A stretch of DNA of 7,505 bases, from positions 1 to 7,505 of the forward strand of contig JBKBXU010000241.1 in the NCBI GenBank assembly GCA_046313675.1, written 5' to 3'. The first letter of the stretch is position 1. Every line of letters starts with the position of its first letter. This document shows, in pieces, positions 1 to 6,244 of the stretch. A program made the translations under genes and the position numbers. Origin of the DNA: JBKBXU01 sp046313675. Its GTDB lineage: Bacteria > Bacteroidota > Bacteroidia > Cytophagales > Cytophagaceae. The notes under the pieces are model-generated. The model worked only from the letters and a program-made list of their open reading frames with translations, was not told where the DNA came from and searched no databases.

Positions 1-525
1 AATGTCAAACTGATGATCCCATTTTGCAGAACAGTGGAAGAAGGCAAAAAGGTATTGGAAACCATGAAGGAGTTTGGATTGGAAAGCGGTAAGAATGGGC
101 TGGAAGTTTATGTCATGGCAGAAATTCCCAGTAATGTCATTTTGGCCAAGGAGTTTGCAGAGATTTTTGATGGGTTCTCCATTGGTTCCAATGACCTGAC
201 CCAGTTGACATTGGGTATTGACAGGGATTCTTCTACAGTGAGCGAACTTTTTGATGAAAATAACCTTGCAGCCAAGAAAATGATGAGCATGGTAATAAAA
301 GCTGCTCATAAAGCTGGAAAGAAAATAGGCTTATGTGGACAGGCACCGAGTGATTTTCCTGAATTTGCCCGCTTTCTGGTTATGCAGGGAATAGATAGTA
401 TTTCTTTCAATCCTGATGCCTTGCTGAAAGGCTTGCAAAATATCAATGCGGCAGAGGAACTCCAAAAACAAGGAGAATTGGATCTGGATGAAATAGAGCG
501 TAAGGTGTTGGAGAGTGGGTTGTAG
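1..525 (+). CDS. ppsA: Phosphoenolpyruvate synthase, C-terminal part (5' end outside window)
   Basis: The reading frame is open from base 1 and ends at TAG (523-525), giving the last 174 residues of a protein that normally has about 800. PEP synthase (pyruvate, water dikinase) converts pyruvate, ATP and water to PEP, AMP and phosphate in the cytosol, feeding gluconeogenesis. Visible here is the C-terminal PEP-utilising TIM-barrel domain: the opening KLMIPFCRT strand; AEIPSN, whose Glu (codon 41) is a metal ligand in the family; FDGFSIGSNDLTQLTLG with the Asn-Asp pair at codons 64-65; DRDS; and GLCGQAPSD, whose Cys (codon 112, bases 334-336) matches the catalytic cysteine that protonates the enolate. 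GIDSISFNPD near the end is also typical of the family. The C-terminus looks complete. It converges on the propeller gene, with a palindromic repeat in the gap. Pyruvate phosphate dikinase shares this domain, but the FSIGSNDLTQLTLG and GQAPSD wording favours PpsA. Confidence 0.95.
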   Translation, partial: NVKLMIPFCRTVEEGKKVLETMKEFGLESGKNGLEVYVMAEIPSNVILAKEFAEIFDGFSIGSNDLTQLTLGIDRDSSTVSELFDENNLAAKKMMSMVIKAAHKAGKKIGLCGQAPSDFPEFARFLVMQGIDSISFNPDALLKGLQNINAAEELQKQGELDLDEIERKVLESGL

Positions 526-557
526 GGCTGTTATGTCATCACTGGAGTAGTTATACT

Positions 558-624
558 GTCATCCTGAGCGCAGCGAAGGATCTGCTGGTTAAACTGACAG
601 ATCCCTCACTACGTTCGGGATGAT
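558..624. repeat. Inverted pair of REP-like palindromes (BIME-like), possible bidirectional terminator
   Basis: Two 27-nt arms (558-584 and 598-624) are inverted relative to each other around a 13-nt spacer, with 21 of 27 positions matching; all six differences are transitions. Each arm is also a small palindrome. In the left arm, 561-565 (ATCCT) pairs with 577-581 (AGGAT). Inside this are two opposed GA dinucleotides (566-567 and 575-576, able to form tandem sheared G-A pairs), two further pairs (568-569 with 573-574) and a GCA triloop (570-572). The right arm, read on the - strand, has the same plan with CCC/GGG, AC/GT and a GTA loop. I recall arms of this kind as common between genes in Bacteroidota genomes. 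The element sits between the convergent ends of ppsA and the propeller gene, and T-rich DNA follows on the + side, so it could end transcription in both directions; that role is inferred. No transposase is present in the window. Confidence 0.8.
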
Positions 625-631
625 ATTTTAA

Positions 632-3238
632 TTATTTCACCTTTAGCATTCCCCTGCTTTTGATTTCTCCATCCTGTATAATATTATAAATGTACATGCC
701 GGAATTAAGCTCCTCGAGGCTTACTTTCTGAACAGAGGTTTTTTGTAATGAAAGCTTTGTTTCTAAAACACCCATGACGGAATATATCTGCAACTGAGAA
801 TTTTTAGTAGGTTCAGTAAGCACTATAATGATGATGCCTTCGGTCGGGTTTGGATAAATTTTAATTGACTCAGATGACTTATTATTTAAAGCCGTCGGCT
901 CTTCCGGATTATCAGGTTCCTCGGGGATTTCAGGGTTTTCAGGATCTTCCAGCTCTATTGGATCTCCCATTATTCTTGCAATTCGGTTTCTCCCGATACC
1001 ATTATAGGAGGTAAAATTTCCTCCAGCTATTATTTTACCGTCACTCTGAATAGCCAGGCAATAGACAATTCCATTAAATCCTGTATTTGGATCAAAAGAG
1101 GTATCTAGTGAGCCATTGCTATTTAATCTTGTGATAAAATTTCTACCTTGATCATTATACGCTGTAAAACTGCCGCCTATTATTATTTTACCGTTACTCT
1201 GAATTGCTGTTGAAAAGACCCAATTGTTAAATGCTCTATTATATGTTAAGCTTACCGGGTTAAAGGATAAATCACTAGTGCCATCAATGTTTATCCTTTC
1301 AATATGATTACTATAGTTTCCCCTATATGAAGTAAAACTACCTCCAACTATGATTTTGCCATCATTCTGAATTGCTGTGGACCAGACCCAGTCGTTAAAA
1401 CCTGAGCCAGGGTTAAAGGAAGTATCCAGAGTGCCATTGGCGTTCAAGCGGGCTATGTAATTTCTTCCTGTTCCATTAAAAGAGGTAAAAGTTCCCCCTA
1501 CTATCATTTTGCCATCATCTTGAATAGATATTGAAGTGACTGGACTGTTAAATCCGTTCGCAGGGTCAAAAGAAGTATCCAGTGTGCCATCTGTATTTAA
1601 GCGGGCAATCCTGTTTCTTTCAGTTCCGTTGATAATGGTAAAATTTCCGCCTATTAGCAATTTTCCGTCACTCTGGATGGTTATTGCATATACCTCACCG
1701 TTAACGTTGGGATTAAAGGAAGCATCCAATGTGCCATTGGGGTTTAATCTTGCAAAATAGTTCCTTGCTGTTCCATTAAAAGATAAAAATTCGCCACCTA
1801 CCAATATTTTTCCGTCACCCTGAGTGGCTGTGGGCCAGACTGGGCCGTTAAACCCTGAACCGGGGTCGAAGGAGGCATCCAATGTGCCATCGGCATTTAA
1901 GCGGGCTATGTTGTTTCTTTCGGTTCCATTAAAGGAGGAGAAATTTCCTCCTGCAATAATTTTATCGTCAGGTTGAATAGATATTGAATTGACTACCTCA
2001 TTAAAGCCTGTAACAGAGTAAAAGGAGGCATCAAGTGTACCATTGGCATTTAATTTGGCAATATAGTTTCTTTCCCTTCTGTTGATGGAGGTAAATTGCC
2101 CCCCTACCAGTATTTTGCCGTCATTCTGAATGGAAGTAGAATTGACCGAGCCGTTAAACTCTGTACCAGGATTAAAGGAAACATCTAATGTTCCATCGGC
2201 ATTTAATTTTGCAATCTTGTCTCTTCCCGTTCCATTATAGGAGGTAAAATGTCCTCCTATAATTACTTTATCGTCATCCAGAATCGTGATAGATTTGACT
2301 GTGTTGTCAAACCCCGAGTTTGGATTAAAAGAGAGATCCACAGTTCCATTAGCATTTAATCGTGCAATCCTATTTCTTTCTGTTCCGTTATAGGAGGTAA
2401 AAGTTCCCCCTATAAGTATTTTACCATCGCTCTGAATTGCTATGGACTCAACACCCGCAGAAATGCCTGTGCCAGGGTCAAAAGAGGTGTCTAATGTTCC
2501 ATCGGTATTTAGTCGAGCAATTCCATTTGCTTCTAATCCGTTAAAATATTGAAAACTTCCTCCTATAATTATTTTGTCGTCACTTTGAATGGAAATTGCT
2601 TTAATGCTTCCTGAGACCAATTCGTCGTAAAGGTCATCTGTACCTGTACCGGGATCAAAGGAGGTGTCCAGCGATCCGTCGTTGTTTAAGCGAGCAATGC
2701 CGCTTCTTTCTGTCCCATCATAGGAGGAAAACCACCCCCCTACAAGTATTTTACCATCATTCTGGATAGCTATGGATTCAACTGTACTATTGAACCCTGT
2801 GCCGGGGTCAAAGGAGGTATCCAGTGTACCATCTGTGTTTAGGCGAGTAATTCCATTTCTTTCAGTCCCATTATAGGAGGAAAACCATCCCCCTACAAGT
2901 ATTTTACCATCATTCTGGATAGCTATGGATTCAACTGTACTATTGAACCCTGTACTGTGATTAAAGGAAGCATCAAGCGTGCCATCGGCATTTAAGCGGG
3001 CAACATAATTTCTTACAATTCCATTAAAGGAGTTAAATGCTCCCCCTACTATTATTTTGCCATCTGTCTGAATTGCTGTGGATTTTACCATACTGCTGAA
3101 TCCGTCACCAAAGCCAATATCAATGGGATTGAAAGTAGGGTCATTAGCGGCGGATTGGGCAAAAGCATTAATGGTAAAAAATAACACCGCAAAAACAGCT
3201 ATAAGTTTTTTAAAAATAATATTCGATAGTGTTTTCAT
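632..3238 (-). CDS. Secreted delta-60 repeat beta-propeller protein with T9SS sorting domain
   Basis: This is an 868-residue exported protein. Residues 1-27 are a signal peptide (Lys-rich start, hydrophobic core LIAVFAVLFF, likely cut after NAFA). Residues 54-757 hold 14 tandem units of about 51 residues with the pattern IQ-DGKI-VGG-F-SYNG--RN-IARLN-DGTLD-SFDP, which is the delta-60 (DUF5122-type) propeller repeat. Unit 3 carries about 8 extra residues and unit 12 about 5. Residues 30-53 resemble the back half of a unit and unit 14 lacks that half, so the ends could close the ring. A Pro/Glu-rich linker (about 758-781) precedes a C-terminal domain (792-868) opening with IKIYPNPTEG and ending MLKVK, the type A sorting signal of the type IX system, so the protein should be exported and attached to or released from the surface. 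Ligand and function are unknown. The ATG at 3236-3238 is followed directly by the signal peptide. The gene lies 124 bp downstream of the transporter on the same strand. Confidence 0.93.
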   Translation of the reverse strand: MKTLSNIIFKKLIAVFAVLFFTINAFAQSAANDPTFNPIDIGFGDGFSSMVKSTAIQTDGKIIVGGAFNSFNGIVRNYVARLNADGTLDASFNHSTGFNSTVESIAIQNDGKILVGGWFSSYNGTERNGITRLNTDGTLDTSFDPGTGFNSTVESIAIQNDGKILVGGWFSSYDGTERSGIARLNNDGSLDTSFDPGTGTDDLYDELVSGSIKAISIQSDDKIIIGGSFQYFNGLEANGIARLNTDGTLDTSFDPGTGISAGVESIAIQSDGKILIGGTFTSYNGTERNRIARLNANGTVDLSFNPNSGFDNTVKSITILDDDKVIIGGHFTSYNGTGRDKIAKLNADGTLDVSFNPGTEFNGSVNSTSIQNDGKILVGGQFTSINRRERNYIAKLNANGTLDASFYSVTGFNEVVNSISIQPDDKIIAGGNFSSFNGTERNNIARLNADGTLDASFDPGSGFNGPVWPTATQGDGKILVGGEFLSFNGTARNYFARLNPNGTLDASFNPNVNGEVYAITIQSDGKLLIGGNFTIINGTERNRIARLNTDGTLDTSFDPANGFNSPVTSISIQDDGKMIVGGTFTSFNGTGRNYIARLNANGTLDTSFNPGSGFNDWVWSTAIQNDGKIIVGGSFTSYRGNYSNHIERINIDGTSDLSFNPVSLTYNRAFNNWVFSTAIQSNGKIIIGGSFTAYNDQGRNFITRLNSNGSLDTSFDPNTGFNGIVYCLAIQSDGKIIAGGNFTSYNGIGRNRIARIMGDPIELEDPENPEIPEEPDNPEEPTALNNKSSESIKIYPNPTEGIIIIVLTEPTKNSQLQIYSVMGVLETKLSLQKTSVQKVSLEELNSGMYIYNIIQDGEIKSRGMLKVK
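968..3079 (-). repeat. Tandem array of 14 repeat units (about 153 bp each) inside the propeller gene
   Basis: The array covers codons 54-757. Ten of the 13 complete units, plus unit 1's neighbour junctions, keep a 51-codon period; unit 3 has 59 codons, unit 9 has 49, unit 12 has 56, and the last unit stops after 30. The nucleotide motifs behind VGG-F, SYNG and DGTLD-SFDP recur along the whole stretch, with third-position variation in most copies. All length changes are multiples of three, so the frame is intact and the array looks functional. Confidence 0.9.
2736..2953 (-). repeat. Recently duplicated or converted neighbouring repeat units
   Basis: Bases 2736-2800 and 2889-2953 are identical over 65 bp at an offset of exactly 153 bp (51 codons). 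The similarity continues for about 35 bp below 2736 with only five mismatches, then falls off sharply above 2800 and 2953. In the protein this gives two copies of GFNSTVESIAIQNDG followed by KILVGGWFSSY, in units 2 and 3. No other neighbouring pair in the array is this similar. Confidence 0.85.
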
Positions 3239-3270
3239 AGTTTATAGGGGAAAAGTATAAAAATGTCGTT

Positions 3271-3299
3271 CAAAATAATTAAAAAAGCTGAAAGTCAAA
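3271..3299 (-). promoter_or_regulatory. Candidate Bacteroidota-type promoter for the propeller gene
   Basis: Read on the - strand, TTTG (3296-3299) is followed after 18 nt by TATTTTG (3271-3277). This resembles the TTTG / TAnnTTTG pattern of the Bacteroidota primary sigma factor, but one base is missing from the -7 box and the spacing is slightly short. It would give a leader of roughly 25-30 nt before the ATG at 3238. The call rests on motif resemblance in AT-rich DNA only. Confidence 0.3.
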
Positions 3300-3362
3300 A
3301 GAATTTTCGTCGATAAAACAAATGAGTGAGATGTTTTGAGATGGCATTTAATGGTTTTAATA

Positions 3363-4256
3363 TTACTTCTCCAACTCATCTTCCGGTTCAATATGAACCA
3401 ACACATCTTTAATCCTGGGGTCGGCGTTTTTGATTGCATCTTTTACCTTATGGGCTATATCATGTCCTTCTCTTACGCTCTTGTCGCCGTTGACAATTAC
3501 GTGCAGGTCTATATAATATTCAAATCCCATTTTTCTGACAAAGCATTTTTCCAGACCCAGTACTCCATTAATTTCTGAAGCTACTTTTTTTGCTTCCTGG
3601 TTCATTTCAAATGGGGGAGCGGTATCCATGATTTCCGCAAAGGCCGGCTTAAATATTAAATAAGCGTTAAATAAAATGACGGCTGCTGCAAATAGCGCTG
3701 CCCAGTCGTCGGCACTTTCATAACCTTCACCTCCTATAAGAGCTATGGATATTCCTATGAATGCTGCTATGGAGGTAATAGCATCACTTCGGTGGTGCCA
3801 GGCATCTGCTTTAATGGCATTGCTATTGGTTTCAGTACTTATTTTAATAACGTATCGAAACAATAACTCTTTAATAGCTACTACGATAATTAATACCAGT
3901 AAGGTATAGCTTTCAGGTGTTTCATGTGGTGTAATTATATATTTGATGCTTGAAATGCATATATAAATGGCCGCAGCAATAAGTGCCATGGAAATGACTA
4001 TCCCTGCTATAGGCTCTGCTTTTCCATGGCCGTAAGGGTGGTCTTCATCAGGTTCTCTCGCAGATACTTTAAGCCCGATAATTACAATAATTGAGGTGAA
4101 CACATCAGCCACAGATTCTATGGCATCGGCTATCATCGCCTGAGAGTTACCTATAATTCCTGTTACCCCTTTAATAATAGCCAGGAACAGGCTTGCAATA
4201 ATTCCTATCAAGCTGGCTTTTATTCCTTTAAGAGATGGATGTGTTTCTTTATTCAA
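3363..4256 (-). CDS. Cation diffusion facilitator (CDF) family metal transporter, TTG start
   Basis: This 297-residue protein has the usual CDF length and architecture: about six membrane helices (roughly 11-31, 38-62, 82-103, 117-137, 157-175, 185-202) and a cytoplasmic C-terminal domain (about 215-290). Such proteins exchange Zn2+, Mn2+, Fe2+ or similar cations for protons across the inner membrane. Family marks are ADAIESVAD in helix 2, the loop DEDHPYGHGKAE (about 70-81) and DAWHHRSDA in helix 5. The helix 5 site is HxxxD (H154, D158), while helix 2 has E47 and D51 where studied members have His or Asp before the Asp. The C-terminal domain keeps histidines in LHVIV and VHIEPED, positions that bind metal in relatives. 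An in-frame stop at 4260-4262 leaves TTG (4254-4256) as the only usual start covering the N-terminus; ATT just before it is less likely. The gene diverges from the ribonuclease gene across 75 bp. Metal specificity cannot be read from the sequence. Confidence 0.93.
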   Translation of the reverse strand: MNKETHPSLKGIKASLIGIIASLFLAIIKGVTGIIGNSQAMIADAIESVADVFTSIIVIIGLKVSAREPDEDHPYGHGKAEPIAGIVISMALIAAAIYICISSIKYIITPHETPESYTLLVLIIVVAIKELLFRYVIKISTETNSNAIKADAWHHRSDAITSIAAFIGISIALIGGEGYESADDWAALFAAAVILFNAYLIFKPAFAEIMDTAPPFEMNQEAKKVASEINGVLGLEKCFVRKMGFEYYIDLHVIVNGDKSVREGHDIAHKVKDAIKNADPRIKDVLVHIEPEDELEK

Positions 4257-4264
4257 AATTTATT

Positions 4265-4269
4265 TCCTT
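4265..4269 (-). promoter_or_regulatory. Shine-Dalgarno-like AAGGA supporting the TTG start of the CDF gene
   Basis: On the - strand AAGGA lies 8 nt before the TTG at 4256. Most starts in this window have no such motif, so it stands out and helps justify a non-ATG start. Ribosomes of this phylum depend little on this pairing, so the support is modest. Confidence 0.35.
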
Positions 4270-4331
4270 GTAGAATAATAAAACTAGCAAGGTTAATTGA
4301 AATTGTAAGATATTTTCACAAAATTTCTCCA

Positions 4332-5699
4332 ATGAAGGAAGAAGTAAAGCTTACATTTTTAGGAGGGGCAGGTACTGTGACAGGTTCCAAAGCCCTAATC
4401 GAAACAGATGAGTACAAAGTTTTAATCGACTGTGGCCTTTTTCAGGGCTTAAAGGAACTCAGGTTAAAAAACTGGGATGACTTTCCTGTGGATCCTGCTA
4501 CGCTGGATGCAGTTCTACTCACCCATGCACATTTGGATCATGTTGGATACTTTCCTGTCCTTGTAAAGAAAGGTTTTAGGGGCAAATTGTTTTGCACCGA
4601 GCCCACAAGGGATATTGCTTTTATCATTTTACTAGACTCTGGAAAAATCCAGGAAGAAGAGGCTGAACTTGCCAACAGAAAGGGCTTCTCCAAACATCAT
4701 CCGGCTCTTGCACTTTATACTACCAGTGATGTGGAAAAAAGCCTGCGTCAGTTTGAGGTGAAGAAGGAAGATGAATGGTGTGAACTGTTCCCGGATTTTA
4801 AATATCGTTTTCGCCATAGTGCACATATTCTTGGTTCAGCTTTTATAGAGGTTGAGTGTAAAGGAAAGAAGCTGGTTTTTTCAGGCGATATTGGAAGGAG
4901 TGACCCTATGTACCTTCATCATAATGCCCGTGGAGGCGAGGCTGATTATTTGATTTTGGAATCTACCTATGGTAACCGAATTCACCCCCCAACTTCACCC
5001 AGTGATGAGTTGGCGGAGATTATTAATGATACCCTTCGGAAAAAAGGGAACCTGGTGATCCCGAGTTTTACGGTCGAACGGGCTCAAAATCTCCTTGTAA
5101 GAATTAATAGGTTGAAAAAGCAGAATAAGATTCCGAATGTTCCCGTGTTTCTTGACAGTCCCATGGCCATTGATGTAACGGAGGTTTTATTGAAATACCA
5201 TGATGCCCATCGCTTAGATGATGAGGAAATAAATGATATGCGGGAAAAGGTAGCCATGATCAGGGATATAAAAAGTACCTGGAAGGTTATAAATGCTGTA
5301 CAAAATAAAATAATCATTGCCGGTAGTGGGATGATTACGGGGGGGAGAGTTTTGGAATACCTTAAGGCATGGATCGGGAATCCGGATAATACTGTCCTGC
5401 TTGCCGGATACCAGGCTGCGGGCACTAGGGGGAGAGCTTTGGTGGAGGGAGCCAAAGAAATAAAAATTCATGGACAATTCTATGAAGTGAAAGCCGAGAT
5501 CAGGAACATAGGAGGGTTATCTGGCCACGGTGATCAGAAAGAATTGCTAGATTGGGTAGGGGAATTTAAAAAACTTCCAAATGTGATCTTTTTAAATCAT
5601 GGGGAGCCGGATGTTTCCGAGGTGTTTAAAAATAAAATCCTTGAAACTTATGCCTTGGAATGTGAAACTGCTGAAATGAACAGGGTATATTATTTATAG
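4332..5699 (+). CDS. MBL-fold / beta-CASP ribonuclease (COG1236, YSH1-like)
   Basis: This is a 455-residue cytosolic protein. Residues 1-200 are a metallo-beta-lactamase fold and about 210-390 the inserted beta-CASP domain, with the MBL fold completed at the C-terminus. The two-zinc site is visible: THAHLDH (H65, H67, D69, H70), H165 in HSAHILGSA and D186 in SGDIGR. The beta-CASP motifs are also present: A = E210 in ESTYGNR, B = H399 in LSGHGD, C = H423 in NHGEP. All are intact, so it should be an active nuclease of the bacterial group that includes Thermus TTHA0252, whose members cut RNA; the cellular target is unknown. There is no extra C-terminal domain of the RNase J kind. The ATG at 4332 is preferred to an in-frame ATG at 4239, because residues between them lack family similarity and that stretch would overlap the transporter start. 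It is transcribed away from the transporter; a small exported protein follows 45 bp later on the same strand. Confidence 0.93.
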   Translation: MKEEVKLTFLGGAGTVTGSKALIETDEYKVLIDCGLFQGLKELRLKNWDDFPVDPATLDAVLLTHAHLDHVGYFPVLVKKGFRGKLFCTEPTRDIAFIILLDSGKIQEEEAELANRKGFSKHHPALALYTTSDVEKSLRQFEVKKEDEWCELFPDFKYRFRHSAHILGSAFIEVECKGKKLVFSGDIGRSDPMYLHHNARGGEADYLILESTYGNRIHPPTSPSDELAEIINDTLRKKGNLVIPSFTVERAQNLLVRINRLKKQNKIPNVPVFLDSPMAIDVTEVLLKYHDAHRLDDEEINDMREKVAMIRDIKSTWKVINAVQNKIIIAGSGMITGGRVLEYLKAWIGNPDNTVLLAGYQAAGTRGRALVEGAKEIKIHGQFYEVKAEIRNIGGLSGHGDQKELLDWVGEFKKLPNVIFLNHGEPDVSEVFKNKILETYALECETAEMNRVYYL

Positions 5700-5705
5700 T
5701 GCGTG

Positions 5706-5738
5706 TTCAATAAATGAGGATTATTATACCATATTGAA
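5706..5738. promoter_or_regulatory. Short inverted repeat before the small exported protein gene
   Basis: TTCAATA (5706-5712) and TATTGAA (5732-5738) form a perfect 7-bp inverted repeat with a 19-bp spacer. It fills most of the 45-bp gap between the ribonuclease stop and the next ATG. It could be an operator, a weak hairpin or chance in AT-rich DNA; no known operator is recognised. Confidence 0.2.
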
Positions 5739-5744
5739 TAGTTT

Positions 5745-6212
5745 ATGAAATTAAAATTTGTGCATAGGGACACGTTTAGATGGGTTTTTATATTATTGTT
5801 CTTTTTTATACATATGGATGTTTTTAGTCAAGACAGTAGAAGGGTTTTGATTAAAATCGACAATGTAGAAGAACCAGTTATTGACAGTAATTTTACGTTT
5901 ATAGTGAAGTATGCTAATAATGCGGATACAGTATTTATAAAAGCAACAAATGGGGGCTTCAAAATCCCTGAAAACACAAACAAGCCGGAATATATAGAAG
6001 TGAAATACAAGAACTATTCATTCATAATGACTGGCGTTTTTTTGGAGTTTGAAGGTGCACTTTTTTTAAAAAGCCGTGCTGATTTATTTATTGAAATTGA
6101 CACATATCCTTTCTCATTAGATGGCGATAATACGAAGCTGGAGAAAGATGACTATATATTTAAAGTAATTTCCGGTGGAATATCTTATAGATGCACTGGC
6201 AAAATAAAATAA
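5745..6212 (+). CDS. Small exported protein of unknown function
   Basis: I do not recognise this 155-residue protein. The N-terminus is a signal peptide: charged start MKLKFVHRDTFR, hydrophobic stretch WVFILLFFFI, and probable cleavage in VFSQ near residue 28, leaving about 127 mature residues. There is no lipobox cysteine, no later membrane helix and no T9SS sorting domain, so a soluble periplasmic location is most likely. The mature part alternates short hydrophobic and polar stretches, such as DTVFIKATNGGFKIP and PEYIEVKYKNYSFIM, suggesting an all-beta fold; the only cysteine lies near the end (SYRCTGKIK). The ATG at 5745 leads straight into the signal peptide. The gene is 45 bp after the ribonuclease on the same strand, so it may be cotranscribed, and it converges on the stress protein 32 bp away. 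The signal peptide and clean frame support a real gene; function cannot be inferred. Confidence 0.75.
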   Translation: MKLKFVHRDTFRWVFILLFFFIHMDVFSQDSRRVLIKIDNVEEPVIDSNFTFIVKYANNADTVFIKATNGGFKIPENTNKPEYIEVKYKNYSFIMTGVFLEFEGALFLKSRADLFIEIDTYPFSLDGDNTKLEKDDYIFKVISGGISYRCTGKIK

Positions 6213-6244
6213 GGCGCTGTATAAAACGATCAGCTCCTGAAATA

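Noticed and set aside
535..563. GTCATC at 535-540 repeated at 558-563, perhaps a remnant of a third repeat arm
   Set aside because: Only six bases match cleanly and the palindrome is absent, so a degraded arm cannot be supported.
1536..1760. Open frame on the + strand inside the propeller gene, and a similar one at 3078-3260
   Set aside because: Both are antisense to a strongly supported gene and arise from its repetitive codons; no independent signal.
968..3079. Regular repeats that could suggest a CRISPR array
   Set aside because: The period is 153 bp, in frame, without short identical repeats separated by unique spacers; it encodes propeller units.
3336..3578. 80-codon + strand frame with a hydrophobic start
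   Set aside because: It lies mostly antisense to the CDF gene and matches no family; the hydrophobic start reflects AT-rich DNA.
4239..4331. Upstream extension of the ribonuclease by 31 codons
   Set aside because: The extension overlaps the transporter start and lacks family similarity; MKEEVKLTFLGG at 4332 is the normal N-terminus.
5084..5477. Two overlapping - strand frames within the ribonuclease gene
   Set aside because: They are antisense shadows of a gene with all catalytic motifs intact.
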